A DNA stretch of 64,000 nucleotides, taken from positions 33,362,432 to 33,426,431 of the forward strand of contig CM064417.1 of NCBI GenBank assembly GCA_032690845.1, written 5' to 3'. The stretch's first letter is position 1. Each line of letters opens with the position of its first letter. The translations under genes and the position numbers were made by a program. A model generated the notes under the pieces. The model searched no databases and was not told the DNA's origin. It worked only from the letters and a program-made list of their open reading frames with translations. The DNA comes from Eleusine coracana subsp. coracana (taxonomy: Eukaryota > Streptophyta > Magnoliopsida > Poales > Poaceae). This document shows, one piece after another, positions 43,749 to 54,639 of the stretch.

Positions 43749-45964
43749 GACTGACTCCAATAGGGTGTTGCATTTTTTAGAGGCAAAATCAGTTTTGCAT
43801 CATATGTACAGTGCACACCACGCAGTGCAAAAATCACCGTCTCCAACAGACAATGCTTTCGCCCCCCTCTCCCCCGCAGTGCACGCCGGTCGGTTTCATT
43901 TCCGGCGCGCTCGCCCTGCGCGGAAGGCCGACGCGTTTCACTCGGCGCCCCAGCAGCGTCCCGCCATTGCTTGCCCCGCGCGCCGGCCTCCTCGTGCACG
44001 GGACCTGCTCCGTTGGTAGCCGCAGGCTCCGATTGGCCTGCGCGCCGTGTGCCCTGCTCACCTGCGCGCGTGCAATGCTCGCCCTCTGCTCGCGCGCCCT
44101 GCTCATCATGCGCGTTGCTTGGCCTGTGCGGCCTTCGCCCTACGCGCCGTCGTTTGGCCCGCGTAGCTCCTGCAGGCAGGGGCCCGTGCCCGGTTATTTA
44201 CGTCAGGTAGTCTACGGTTGGCTGCGGTTACTTCCCTCAGGTTTATACATATTGTAATAATCATGAAACCGCTTGTAATAACTTCCTAGAGTCTGACTCA
44301 CACCTATGTATGATCCAAGAAGAATTGTTGTGAACCATATAATAACATGCAGAACATACATTGAGCGATGGTACAGAATTTTTAATTGAGTACCTTGTTA
44401 TTGGATCTTTGCCTACATTGAGGAATGCAGAACAAAGGACTTCATCTTCTTTGCTTGTGAAACCACCCCCCCCCCCCCCCCTCCGTGACACCTTCTTTTC
44501 CTTGCCTTTCCGAGCTATTGGAGGTGGCACAATTTCAACATCTTCATGGTAAACTTGCACACCAATGACATAATCCGGCTATCCAACAACTCATGCTTAT
44601 GAACACAACTTCCTGATGATCCGGCTATCCAAGCTTACGAACGGGCCTTTACTGTAGTGGTAAGGTGTCTTAGTAGCACCTCCTAGGTCTTGGGTTCGAT
44701 CCCTAGTGAGAGCGGATTTCTGGACTAGGTTAAAAAAAAAATTCCCTCGTCTCTCCCCTAAGCTAAAGCATGTGTAAGACCCTGCCTGGAGCCAATCGGT
44801 GCAGGCTTTGCTCCGATTTAAAGGTTGGTGCACTATGGAGCTCTCACACAGGCCAAAAAAGGGCCACCATGTCAGGGGGGAGAGGGGTTCGGGAATTTTC
44901 TAAATCTGTGTGAGAAGGTCCTCTCTTCTTAATACAATGCCGTTGGGGCGGTCTTACCCCAGCAGGTCTAGTTTTTTTTTTTTACTCCCTGATGATAAAT
45001 AATTTTATGATGCAGCATAAATAATTTTGGGATGCAATAGTTTACCTGTCCGGACTGTTGGTACTCAAGAGGGTACATCGAGGATTGTTGCTGGTATGGG
45101 AATTGATCAGGTGAATATTAAGGCTGATCTGGAGACCTTTGCCCTCCAAATGTTGGACTCTGATTATCCATTCTAACAAAAATGATGGAATCAGTGAATG
45201 ACAATATGAATTACAGACATATTCTTGCTGATCTACTAGTTGTGTGATTGAGCTAAAATAGCTAATGCACTTCTCACAATTACTGATGAATGTGACGTGC
45301 AAGGCTCCACAATAAATACTTACAACCCAACAGATCTAGGCTACCAAAATTTCACAACACCATGCAACCATCTACGAAATCCATAGAATCCACAAGGACA
45401 AATGAAGCTGCATCAAATCCATCAAGAAGAAAGGAGAGTACAAACTGCTTACTTGCGATTTGATACTAACCGACACCGGTCGCCTCCCTTGCTCCCCTAC
45501 GGCGAGGCCGCCCGCCGCTCTGCTGGAACGCCGCAAGCAGCTCGCCCCAACTGCTGGTCCCGCCCGTCGCTCAGCTACCATGCCGCAAGCTTCTCCCCCG
45601 CGTCGGCCCCGTCCGTCACCGGAGCGGCTCGCCCCAAGCACCGGCTCCAAGCGCCGTCGGACCAGCTCGCCCCGCCTGGGCGCCTGCTCATCCCGACCAC
45701 CGGCCGCACACGCCACCCACGCCGCCGCCAGCAGAGCGCCCAGCGCTGCTCGTCCTGCGCTCCTCTTCCGGATCTTGGTCGTTGGCCACTGGCAAATGCC
45801 CTGCGAGGAGAGAGGCGTTCTATTTTTAGATGTTCTCTCTCCTCGAAGGTAAACTGGCTACCGCGGTTGGTTTCTCTGTTGGAGACAAATTTGTGATGCA
45901 CAGTATCGCTTCGACATCCATTTTGCGTTTGCCTTCCGTGTTGCAACGACTATTGGAGTCAGTC
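43749..45964. mobile_element. PIF/Harbinger-like non-autonomous element
   Basis: The inverted termini GACTGACTCCAATAG (43,749-43,763) and CTATTGGAGTCAGTC (45,950-45,964) are a perfect 15-bp match. Similarity continues imperfectly for about 110 bp inward (both arms carry TCTCCAACAGA). The 3-bp duplication TAA (43,746-43,748 and 45,965-45,967) fits the TWA target of PIF/Harbinger elements; the terminal motif resembles GAGCAACTCCAATAG-type Tourist families. No transposase is seen. Both arms hold very GC-rich blocks (43,860-44,200; 45,460-45,800) open in several frames, possibly captured host sequence. A SINE is nested at 44,621-44,983 and a C-run at about 44,466-44,481. Confidence 0.75.
44621..44983 (+). 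mobile_element. SINE-like retroposon with T-rich tail
   Basis: Contains an A-box-like TAGTGGTAAGG (about 44,655) and a B box GGGTTCGATCCC (44,691-44,702) of tRNA-derived RNA polymerase III promoters. It ends in AATGCCGTTGGGGCGGTCTT and a poly(T) run, the tail type of grass SINEs. ACTTCCTGATGAT (44,608-44,620) and ACTCCCTGATGAT (44,984-44,996) are a 13-bp target duplication with one mismatch. A real tRNA gene is excluded because no acceptor stem can be formed. Confidence 0.7.
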
Positions 45965-45967
45965 TAA

Positions 45968-46115
45968 GCAATTTCTGTCTCCAGGCAATGCAAAATTGTT
46001 ACTTCTGAGGTCTAACATGTTGTGTTCTTAGTCTGTTAGCTAGGACATATACGGTCCAGACTGTCGATGAATGTATTTCCCTTCCACCTTTTCCCTAATA
46101 AAGTTTTGCAGTGTC
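45968..46115 (+). other. Displaced 3' UTR of the ATP synthase beta copy
   Basis: Directly behind the Harbinger-like element. AGCAATTTCTG... continues in plus orientation to a polyadenylation signal AATAAA (about 46,098). Because the element inserted just behind the stop codon, this stretch should be the original 3' UTR, now 2.2 kb away. Inferred from position and signal only. Confidence 0.5.
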
Positions 46116-47209
46116 ATGTTTATTTGGCTTACTGTACTTGGAGAAAGATTCTTTTTTGTGTGATGAGCGAAAAGACCATGAACACTTTAATTATCACTTG
46201 TGTTGGGAGTAACTTGTATGCTATCTGAAATTTGAATTAATCAATTTATTACTAGTTTTAATATCTTTATTAAGTATTTCTAACCCTAACTACGTCCCCT
46301 GGACAGCAGGACCACCACACGTCCACACCGTTCTTTGCAGCCACCATTGACCACTCCCACACACAACAGCAAGCACATCGTTAGAGCTACTTCTCAAATC
46401 CGTGAGGTCCTACTACAAGCTAGCAACCCTATGACTATGATGGCAAGATTCGTAAATCTTCAACCGGATACAACATGCAGAAAGATTTGTTAAAACATAT
46501 AAAAGCGCCTACTGAAACATGAGAAATATGGTGGTAGGAGCGATTCGTTTTTCTAGTTTTCATATTGCAAGACTTTTCAAATCAATGTTGCAGGATACAA
46601 AATAAACATGTTGCGAAGGAAATTTTTATGTTGCGGTAGATTTTGTTGCAGGATGCATAAGCGTGTTACGGTTAAATTTTTCTATGTAGTGATGGAAAAT
46701 TCGGCATCATGTTGCAACACATGTCGCAAGTGCTAGTTTTTCTGCCTTACAATCTTCATGCAAAAACATCTTCTCGGCGCCGAAACAATGCAGCTCGTAA
46801 TAACCACACTGAAACCGCACTCACATCATACCGTAGACAATCACGCTCCTGGGCCAAAACACTTCTTGATTATATTTTGCTTGGCACCCAACATATATGA
46901 CATATAGCCTCCAGATCTCCAGTCATTGTTCCAAAACTCTAGATCACACATTGGGATTTTCAGTTTCTTTATTTCTTATCAGCATTCACCAATAAAAAGT
47001 TGTGAATTATCAGTAAAATTAACTCGAGAGGTAACATAGGTCATACAGAAACGAGGGTTGCTAGCCTAATAAGGCGCACAGAGCCGAGAGGCACAACACG
47101 TCCATATAAGGTCTGCTAGATCAACAACAAGCAGCTTACAAAAAGCTTCTTGATAACCTTCAGCACTTCGACTTCTTTCCACTCAATATCAATTCCAGAT
47201 CACTAAGAG
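46116..47209. other. Intergenic, no gene seen
   Basis: Convergent intergenic space between the ATP synthase beta copy and the S11 gene. It includes AT-rich low-copy sequence and a patch at about 46,560-46,740 with repeated ATGTTGC/GTTGCGG words, a common pattern of degenerate repeats. The last roughly 170 bp probably form the S11 3' UTR. Confidence 0.4.
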
Positions 47210-49369
47210 CTAAATCCGGCGTTGTTTGGGAAGTCGACACCCATTATGTGGAAGTTGGGTCACATCATGGATCAACATAATGGGTGATTGGTCCCTTACT
47301 CTTTCACCACGAAAACCTTCTCTAAAGCCCAAGATCACTTTCTTCTTTTTCTTGAAAAAACTAGCTCCTTTCACCTTCATGACAACAGACTTCAAACCCA
47401 TCTTTCTGGCAGATCGCCCGACATGCTCTGCAGTTGCCTCAGCAGCATATCGAGAAAGACGAGACCGACCTTTTCTATCCTCCAAACAACCAGCAGAGGC
47501 CCCAGTCTTTCTATTCCCCTTAGCATCTGTCACAGTCACAAAGGTCTTATTTCCCTTCAGTAAGACATGCACATAATCTTTTTTCGTTTTCCTTGCAAAT
47601 TGAGTCTTATCATTAAAGGTCCGTGAACCCTTGAATGGAGGGGACCCCCCAAAGATGGAAGATCTCTCTCTGCCAGCTGTCTTGAACCTTTATGTCAAGG
47701 AAGACGAGACGGAATAAGCAATCGGTTGAACACAGAAGAGATAAACATGTGTACATGGAAATATCATTTGCCTACTTACATTCCCCCACCATTATATGTG
47801 TTGTGAACATTGAACTGTGGCTTAGCACCGAACTCTTCACGAAACTGTTGAAACTCTTTGTTTTGCTCTAAGACACGATTTTGGTTTGCAGAGTCACGTG
47901 TTCCCATAGCATTTGCGAGAAACCCAGAAAGGGGGGACTGCTGCACAGACAAAAAAATGATTCTCAAATTCTGGTGTGCAGTAATTAATGCAATGTGATC
48001 TCAAGAATCCATAAATAGCAAACGTATAATACAAACATTCAAAATGGAGAAATGAGAATGAAAGAGAAAAGGAGAGGTAGGCATCTGATTCAACAAATTT
48101 TGCATCCACTGAACGACCATGAATGTAGTGTTCACTGTTCACAGAAATATACAAAGCGACAAACCAATTTGATGGTCTAACCATAAGGTCTTAAATAATT
48201 TCATTCATGGTGCATACATCTCTGCATTTGTCAGCACCTGTATAGGTTTGGAGATGACAAACCCAAAATTATATGCATATATAATACGTGGATTTGAACA
48301 TCTATCAATATCATCCCTAAAAGATGTAGCTCAAGGGAAATTGGCTTCACTGGCAGCAAATTTCACATGTCCAAGTGAATAGGCTGTGATCAAACAGTTT
48401 AACTACTCTCTAATCAAAAGGAGGACGTCAAACAAAAACTAACACGAAAAAATGTCTAAGATTGACAAAGTGGCGCAAGTCTAAGATTAACAAATCTTAA
48501 TGTCCAAGAGTGAAATAGTAAGAGTCTTCCAGAAGGATATTCTTAATCGCAACAAACTGGTGCGAGTTAAAAAAATGATAAGAGCATTTACTTGTTTTAT
48601 TAAATTAGCTTTATCAAGCAATATATAAATAACATATAAAAGTTATTTCTACAAGAATGTGTAGCAGGATGAGTTATTTCTACAAGCTAGGTTGGTACTA
48701 TAACAAGCTGGTGTTTCGGGGTCTCTGCTGATAAAAGGAGCAGCTGAGTGCATAGCCAATGTGATGTAGAAGCTGACCTCAGAAGATGAAGCTGGCTAGA
48801 TATGTATGCACAGATGTGACGACAATGTTATGCAAGCACTGGCTTCGTGCATAAAAAAGTGGATACAGTTCTTTGTTTGGTTCTTATGATCCTATTGCAG
48901 GAATGGACCGTACAAGGCGTATATACAAGTCAACTAGCATGCATTCCGCAGGTCCCCATACTGCCATACACAGGGAGGATGAATCATCTATACCGACTTG
49001 AAATAATAAGGTAACACGCCAAATGTATTTCCTTGTAAACGGTAAGAAATGGTTAGCCAGAGAGATATTTGTCTCCTAGCAAAATGAAATCTAAGGACGG
49101 AATTCTGATTCGCGTCTAGAGCTTGGTGCGTGGTTTCAAAAATCGAAGGCCACGTATGAGATCAAGAGAGATTTGCGATGAGGCCGAGATACCTTGTTGG
49201 ATCCGGGTGCATCGGAGCTCATGAGGCGCGGAAGGAGCTGCCCGTGGGGGACCCCTCGCAGATAAGTTTCCTCTTTGGCGCGCCGGAATCCCGCCCCGAG
49301 AGAGGCAGCTCGCGGCGGCGCCGCCAGCAACCGCCGTAGGGCGTGCCGGGCGGATGAGAACGTTGCCAT
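47210..49369 (-). CDS. RPS11: Mitochondrial ribosomal protein S11, nuclear gene, three exons
   Basis: Exons on the minus strand: 49,369-49,193, 47,940-47,780 and 47,687-47,210 (stop), 816 nt in all, 271 residues, uninterrupted. Junctions have GT/AG borders (AAG|GTATCT; GTGCAG|CAG; AAT|GTAAGT; AAAG|GTT) and keep the frame. Exon 1 starts MATFSSARHALRRLLAAPPR, an Arg/Ala/Ser-rich, acid-poor mitochondrial targeting sequence. Exon 2 gives a poorly conserved linker. Exon 3 encodes the S11 (uS11) domain: KTKKDYVHVLLKGNKTFVTV, GASAGCLEDRKGRSRLSRYA, AEHVGRSARKMGLKSVVMKV and IHDVTQLPHNGCRLPKQRR, the conserved C-terminus that binds 16S-type rRNA in the small-subunit platform. A nuclear copy with presequence shows mitochondrion-to-nucleus transfer. 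It is the best candidate for a functional gene here. Confidence 0.93.
47941..49192 (-). other. Intron 1 of the S11 gene
   Basis: 1,252-bp intron separating the targeting-sequence exon from the mature protein. It is AT-rich, with no transposon termini recognised. An intron between presequence and mature domain is what exon-shuffling models of organelle gene transfer predict. Confidence 0.8.
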
Positions 49370-50092
49370 CGTTCTTCGATGGCGATTTTCCTGGCCGTGC
49401 GCAACAGAGAGAACGAAAGGAGCCGAGAGCAGCGACGTCGACTTCGCCGAAGGACTCCGGTCCGAGCCGCGAGGAAGGGGGGCGGGGGGGATTGGTTCCG
49501 CCGGCGGCGCCGCCAGGGGCGAACCCTAGTCGCCGCTCTCCTTTTCTCTTGTTCTGATGAGTTCGACCGATGCGTTCGACTGAGGAGGAGGGACAAGGCG
49601 AGAGCGACCACGTGGGAGTACGGCAATGGCATTTGCGGGTAAATATTGGCCAGGTCTATATGGGCTCTTCCATTTCTCGTTCCGAATCCGCAGTAGCGGA
49701 TGGGCTGGCCGATACCGCACTGCCCAGAATCGGTCCAAAGAGGGCGCGTAATCCTAAACTTTTCTTTCCTGTGACTGTGAGAGCCCACTTGCCGACATAG
49801 ACCTTTATCATTTGGGCTGTCATTTATTTCCTCCGAATTTAAGAAGTTTCAGCCCGCAAAGGTGGCGGACGACTAGAATTAAAGCAAATCATCAAACTGA
49901 GGGGCGCGACGCAGTTGACTGAAAAAATCGACTGAAACGCAGTTAATTTCTAGCTGACTAATGTTTAGCAATTCTGTTGATTTTTACTCTCGAGCTAGCT
50001 CTTGGGCATTGCTGACACTGCTGTGACACGCAGCAACCAACCATCCCTTGCGCCAAGATCCAACAAGTAAAGCCCGTCCAGCTAGCTTCCCC
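49370..50092. promoter_or_regulatory. Divergent promoter region between S11 and the GST
   Basis: 723 bp between two start codons pointing away from each other. Four TGGGCY (site II) motifs occur: TGGGCT at 49,661, 49,701 and 49,813, and AGCCCA at 49,782. Site II elements are known to be enriched in plant promoters of mitochondrial and ribosomal protein genes, so they most likely serve the S11 side. The part next to S11 (49,370-49,560) is GC-rich, 5'-UTR-like. Confidence 0.5.
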
Positions 50093-50890
50093 ATGGCGTT
50101 GGCGTCCCCCGACGCGGCGGCGGCGGTGCGCGTGGTGGGCGGGTGGGCGAGCCCGTTCGTGATGCGCGTGTGCGTGGCGCTGAGGCTCAAGGGCGTGGCG
50201 TACGAGTTCCTGCAGGAGGAGCTGGGCACCAAGAGCCAGCTGCTGCTGGCGTCCAACCCCGTGCACAAGAAGATGCCCGTGCTCCTCCACGGCAGCCGCC
50301 CCGTCTGCGAGTCGCTCTTCATCCTGCAGTACGTCGACGAGGCCTTCGCCGCCCATCCTCCCCGCTGACCCATACGACCGCGCCGCGCACCGGTTCTGGG
50401 CGGATTACGCCGACGCCAAGGTGTGCTTCCATAGATTTCACTAGGTCAGGTCAAAATTGAATGCTCCAATCGTCAGTAGTAACTGATGATTCCCATCGAA
50501 TGCACGCAGCTCCCGACGCCGCTTCGGATTCTGCGAGGGATGATCGGCGGCGACAAGGCAGAGGCGGCGGAGCAGGTGGCCGCGGCGCTCGCGCGGCTCG
50601 AGGAGTTCTTCGCGGAGGAGTGCGGCAGCAAGGGAAAGGTCTACTTCGGTGGCAACGACATCGGGTTCCTGGACATCGTCCTCGGGTCGTACGTGGGGTG
50701 GTTCCGTGCGGCGGAGCTGGTCACCGGGCGGCCGGTCCTCGACGAGGCCACGGCGCCCCGGCTGTCGGCGTGGGCGGCGCGGTTCTGCGCGCACGAGGCC
50801 GTCAGGGACGTCATGCCCAACGCCGGCAGTCTCGTGGAGTTCGGCGACGCGCTCCGGGTGGCGCTGGCGGCGCATGCTGCACGGCCGTGA
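50093..50890 (+). pseudogene. Tau-class glutathione S-transferase, one frameshift
   Basis: Exon 1 (50,093-50,420) begins MALASPDAAAAVRVVGGWAS. The thioredoxin-like N-domain carries the catalytic Ser in GWASPFVMRVCVAL, and the glutathione-site motifs NPVHKKMPVLLHG and CESLFILQYVDEAF. At about 50,353-50,360 one base too many shifts the frame (AAHPPR-stop, where ILPADPYDRAAHRFWADYAD continues in the next frame). The intron 50,421-50,509 (GTGTGC...CGCAG) sits at the conserved tau-class position. Exon 2 (50,510-50,890) encodes the helical C-domain (LPTPLRILRGMIGGDKAEAA ... GGNDIGFLDIVLGSYVGWF). Apart from the shift it is intact and GC3-rich, so a recent mutation or a sequencing error are both possible. 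Tau GSTs conjugate glutathione to xenobiotics in the cytosol. Confidence 0.87.
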
Positions 50891-52157
50891 TGATGATTGA
50901 TGAGATAGAGTAGAGAGGCGTTGACGCTGGAGACAGAGCAGCCAGCGCTCGGGGCCCGCGCGTCAACGCCTTACTTGATTATTGTACTTTCTCTTAATAT
51001 TTTTTTTTTAAAATTGTGCCTGATCAGGCACCGTTCCTTCTCATAATTCTCTCTCATCAGGCGACAATCCAAACAAGCCATTTATGTCGTGTACCATTTC
51101 TATAGAGCATGGAGTGCGATCCATAAGCCACTCCATGGGAATCCGGCGTTTGAAGCGGAATTAGAGATGGGGAAGTCGGCAAAAGATGATGAAGGGTGTA
51201 GAGGAAGAAGCATATGTAACTCCCTCCTGCGGAAGGAATTCTGGCCTCTAGATGATTTTGCTGTCTTTACCGTACCATGAATTCATTTTGAAGAATTTTC
51301 ACCGTTTGATACATGTTACTTGAAAAACACTGGCCTTCGTAAATCCAGCAACGTCACGCATCCCCACCTGGCGACACGCACGTGCTATTATTACACTATA
51401 AATATTTAATAAAGATACGTGTTATTATTAAAAACTGATTACAAATTGAATAATTTTAAGTTTTAGATAACCAAACCAATACAATAAGAGTTTTGTTAAT
51501 TAGCAAGCCAAGAATAACGGAAAACATATGTTAGCCCCTGCTATCCTTCTATTAAGTGTCACGAGAACATAATCTGCCACTGCATCATAATTATGAAAGA
51601 CAACCTAATTTACAAACATGTTGCATACAATTTCTTAAATTATTCGTGACTACTGTCTATATAACGGCAAATTCCACCTAAATTCCACCCTAGAAATCTG
51701 CACCGCCCAGATTATATTAGTTTGGCTTCGTGTGGTTCCCAAATGAGAATTGTAGTCTCGTAGTTTGGCGTGCACAGATTATACAATCTTTAACGTAAGT
51801 ATTTTTTTTCTATCCATCATCAATGGCCACATAGATTATACGAATTCACTTGACTACCTGAGATACCGTACCGAAAGGTGTCTTTCGAGTTTTCATCGAC
51901 TTGCCTTGACCTCAGCATTGGTAACATTCTGTTATACCGTTGCTAGATTTAACTCCAGTCCCATGGCAAGTGCCATAGGTTTCATGGATAGATTCTTCAA
52001 AAGAAAGGAGAAGATCATAGCTGCAAGCCTGTAATATAAAAAAAAATATGGTGTAAACATGTATCCGGTATCAATTTCTGTCTGTTTTGGTCATTGGCAT
52101 TGGTAGTCTCTGTCTTTCTCCTCTGCCTTCTCTTTTACTTCCTCTTTCTCTTTATTT
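50891..52157. other. Intergenic, GST 3' UTR and spacer
   Basis: After the GST stop there is a probable 3' UTR to about 51,010 (TTGTACTTTCTCTTAATA then a T-run), a palindrome GTGCCTGATCAGGCAC at about 51,017-51,032, then AT-rich spacer without a recognisable gene or transposon end. Confidence 0.45.
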
Positions 52158-53081
52158 TCACCCGATCCATCTCCGATGGAACCACACGATGACAACTGTG
52201 ATGTTATCAGAACTTCCCCTTTGGAAAGTTTCAAGGAGAAGTTCCTTTTCTGCTTGCTCAGGGTCCAGTATAGGCCTAACCATGGCAACAGCTTCCTGCA
52301 AAATATATTTCATGAGATAGGCACCACGTAGCAGAATACCACAAGTCTAAGCAAAAATGTTTCAATAATATTTGTGTAGGTACCTCATTACTGACGTCAT
52401 TCCAGAGTCCATCAATTGCAAGGATGTGGAATTCAAGGGTCTTGTCCATTACCTCCTCATGAAAGAAAAACAAAAAAATCTCTTTAGAGGGTTACATGTA
52501 CGACATTGACGATAATGCAACTTCCTTAAACTGTGATACTTCTGCAAGATAATTCTCACAATATAAGTGGGAAAAGAAAAGGAGCCAAACCTTGATATCT
52601 GGGCCAGCAACAACGTATTGCTTTAGCAGTTTATCACCAAACGCTCGAGAAACTGCAAGTACGCCGCCGACATGCCATGTTCCTACCAAAAGTTTACAGT
52701 CAAACAATATTAGTAGAAGTAAGCAGTGTACAATAAGATATGCACTCTGAGAGGAATTAGGATGAGTACCAGCCCACATCACAAAGCCACCAGCATCTCA
52801 ATTCTTTGTCTCTCCTCTGACCGATCAGGTTTGTGATCCTTTGAAACCACAATAGCTGCATGTCAAGATGGTGAAGAACATCACACAACTGGATAGTATA
52901 AGTGGAATGTGACTAACATGGAATCGACTATGGAGAAATACATGACCAGGAAAAGGAACATGATACATTCAATATAATTTTTCTCATACCAATAGCAGCC
53001 TTAGTAAGAACTTTGGATGTTTGATCAAATTGCTGAAAAGGTGCTGCTTGACATATTCAGCTGCTGTAGCTCCACCATGAC
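52158..53081 (-). pseudogene. Protein phosphatase 2C, degenerate gene fragment
   Basis: Minus-strand exons 53,081-52,990 (GHGGATAAEYVKQHLFSNLI), 52,855-52,770 (IVVSKDHKPDRSEERQRIE, VMWAG), 52,682-52,591 (GTWHVGGVLAVSRAFGDKLL), 52,455-52,384 (EVMDKTLEFHILAIDGLWND) and 52,294-52,158 (EAVAMVRPILDPEQAE ... GSSDNITVVIVWF, stop). These are PP2C (PPM family) motifs with metal-binding Asp residues in DGLW and the final DN. Splice borders fit. Defects: frameshifts in the first exon (KFLLR for KF..TKAAI) and the second (one base lost before the AGG of DAGGF), DxxxVSN changed to NDVSN, and the central exon (ETYTHTDSELL...VGDSRA region) missing. The first exon with DGHGG's DG is absent; Sirevirus B lies 119 bp upstream. 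Confidence 0.85.
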
Positions 53082-53199
53082 CTAAGAACATGAAACTTTA
53101 GTCAGTAACTTTACAACTACAAATATCGACATGATCAGAGAACATTATTTGCACATAATTCAAGGAGTAATTAGAAAACATTAAATCAAGGTCAAAGTG

Positions 53200-54580
53200 T
53201 GAAGGTGCATCTAGGCCCCTAATTTTATTTTAGTGATTGACGTCAATATAATTAAGAATAGACTAATCTTTTAATGAGCATGTGTGTAGATTATGGTACA
53301 AAGTTTGATGATTAAATGCATAGAAACAAAAAGGGAGAAAAGAAGATGGCAAAGTGCTTCAAGAGAAAATTCAAAATATGCTCAAGAATGAAGTTCATAG
53401 AGTTTTATTTTAAATCTTGAGTATAGGAAAAGTCGTACTATCAAGAGGGACATAAAAGTGTGAAGCGGAGGTGAACTAAGTGCAAAATTCCCCTTTACAG
53501 GCCAAACAAAATTTTCTAGGGCAAAATCATCGGACTTGTCCGAGCCATCGAACAAGTCCATCGGATTCCAGTTCTTTTGCCCCTCCTATGTCGTCGGACA
53601 TGTCCGATGGCCATCGGACTTGTCCGATGGTCATCTTATCCGAGGCATCGAGCAAGCTTGTCGGACTCCAGTTTCTGCGTCACCTTGATTCATCGGACAT
53701 GTCCGATGACCATCGGACTTATCCAACACAGATCTCAAAAATTGGGTCTCCAATGACTCTTTTCCCCATTAGGCTATAAATAGAACCCCTCTTCGCCCTT
53801 TGGCCGGTTGGTCATTTATTCCACTCAAAAACACTCTCAGACTCACTTTGCTCTCCCCAACTCTCCTCCCTTGCTTCCACTCTTGATTAGTGAAGGGATT
53901 GAGAGAAGATTGAAGTGCTCCATCGACTCCAAGCTTCCATCCTCTTGAGCACTTGGTTCATCCTCATCGCTGACGACTATTGTGTTTGTTACTCTTAGGG
54001 GATTCATCCCCTAGACGGTTAGAGGTGTCCGTAGAGCTCCCAACTTGTATGGTTACGTCTCAGAAAGTTTGTATTGACCCCTCCTTTGTGGAGTTTCTAG
54101 TGAAAAACCAAGTTTGATCTTTGTGGCCACTTGGAGAGGTTAGGGTTGAAAGAGACCCGGTCCTTTGTGGATCCCTCAACGGAGACGTAGGCTTCTTTGT
54201 GCAGCTGAACTTCGGTGAACAAATTTTATGCCTCACTTGTGCTTTAATTAAGTGTCTTTCATTTACTTGTTCTTACTCATAAACTTGCTAGTTAGGGTTT
54301 GCTTCGTATTTCTTAAATTAACTTGTGTAGGTTGCCTGCTAGTTGCTCTTCTTATTTTTACAGCTTCCCTTTACTTGTATTCACTTGCTCTTAGCTTGCC
54401 TTGCATTAGTTTTAATATTTACCCGGCCGATCTACTTTTATATCTTGTGCCATTGAACAAGTCATCGGACTTTCCCCACAATCATCGGATAAGTCCGACA
54501 CTACGTATTTAACTTTTATTATTAAGTGAATTTCAGGGATAATTGCCTATTCACCCCCCCCCCCCTTGTAGGCACTTTCA
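53200..54580 (+). repeat. Sirevirus B 5' LTR
   Basis: 1,381 bp. Palindromic units ATCGGACWWGTCCGAT occur at about 53,528-53,735, a TATA box CTATAAATAG at about 53,774, two further half or whole units at about 54,462-54,502, a C-run at about 54,552-54,565, and the end CACTTTCA. Confidence 0.9.
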
Positions 54581-54582
54581 AT

Positions 54583-54594
54583 TGGTATCAGAGC
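54583..54594 (+). other. Primer binding site (initiator Met tRNA)
   Basis: TGGTATCAGAGC, two bases behind the LTR, is the canonical plant iMet tRNA complement used by Copia elements. Confidence 0.92.
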
Positions 54595-54639
54595 GGGATC
54601 TTCTTGAAGGCTTAACCACTTGGAGATAAAAAATTACAA

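Noticed and set aside
44640..44710. A tRNA gene suggested by the B box GGTTCGATCCC
   Set aside because: No acceptor or anticodon stem can be paired; T-rich tail and 13-bp duplication point to a SINE.
45402..45896. A 164-residue protein in the Harbinger-like element
   Set aside because: GC-driven open frame with no domain, open on both strands.
49275..49788. Open frames antisense to and upstream of S11 exon 1
   Set aside because: Shadows of the GC-rich first exon and leader; no homology or start context.
50143..50460. Second frame across the GST exon 1
   Set aside because: Arg/Ala-rich shadow of the real GST frame produced by high GC3.
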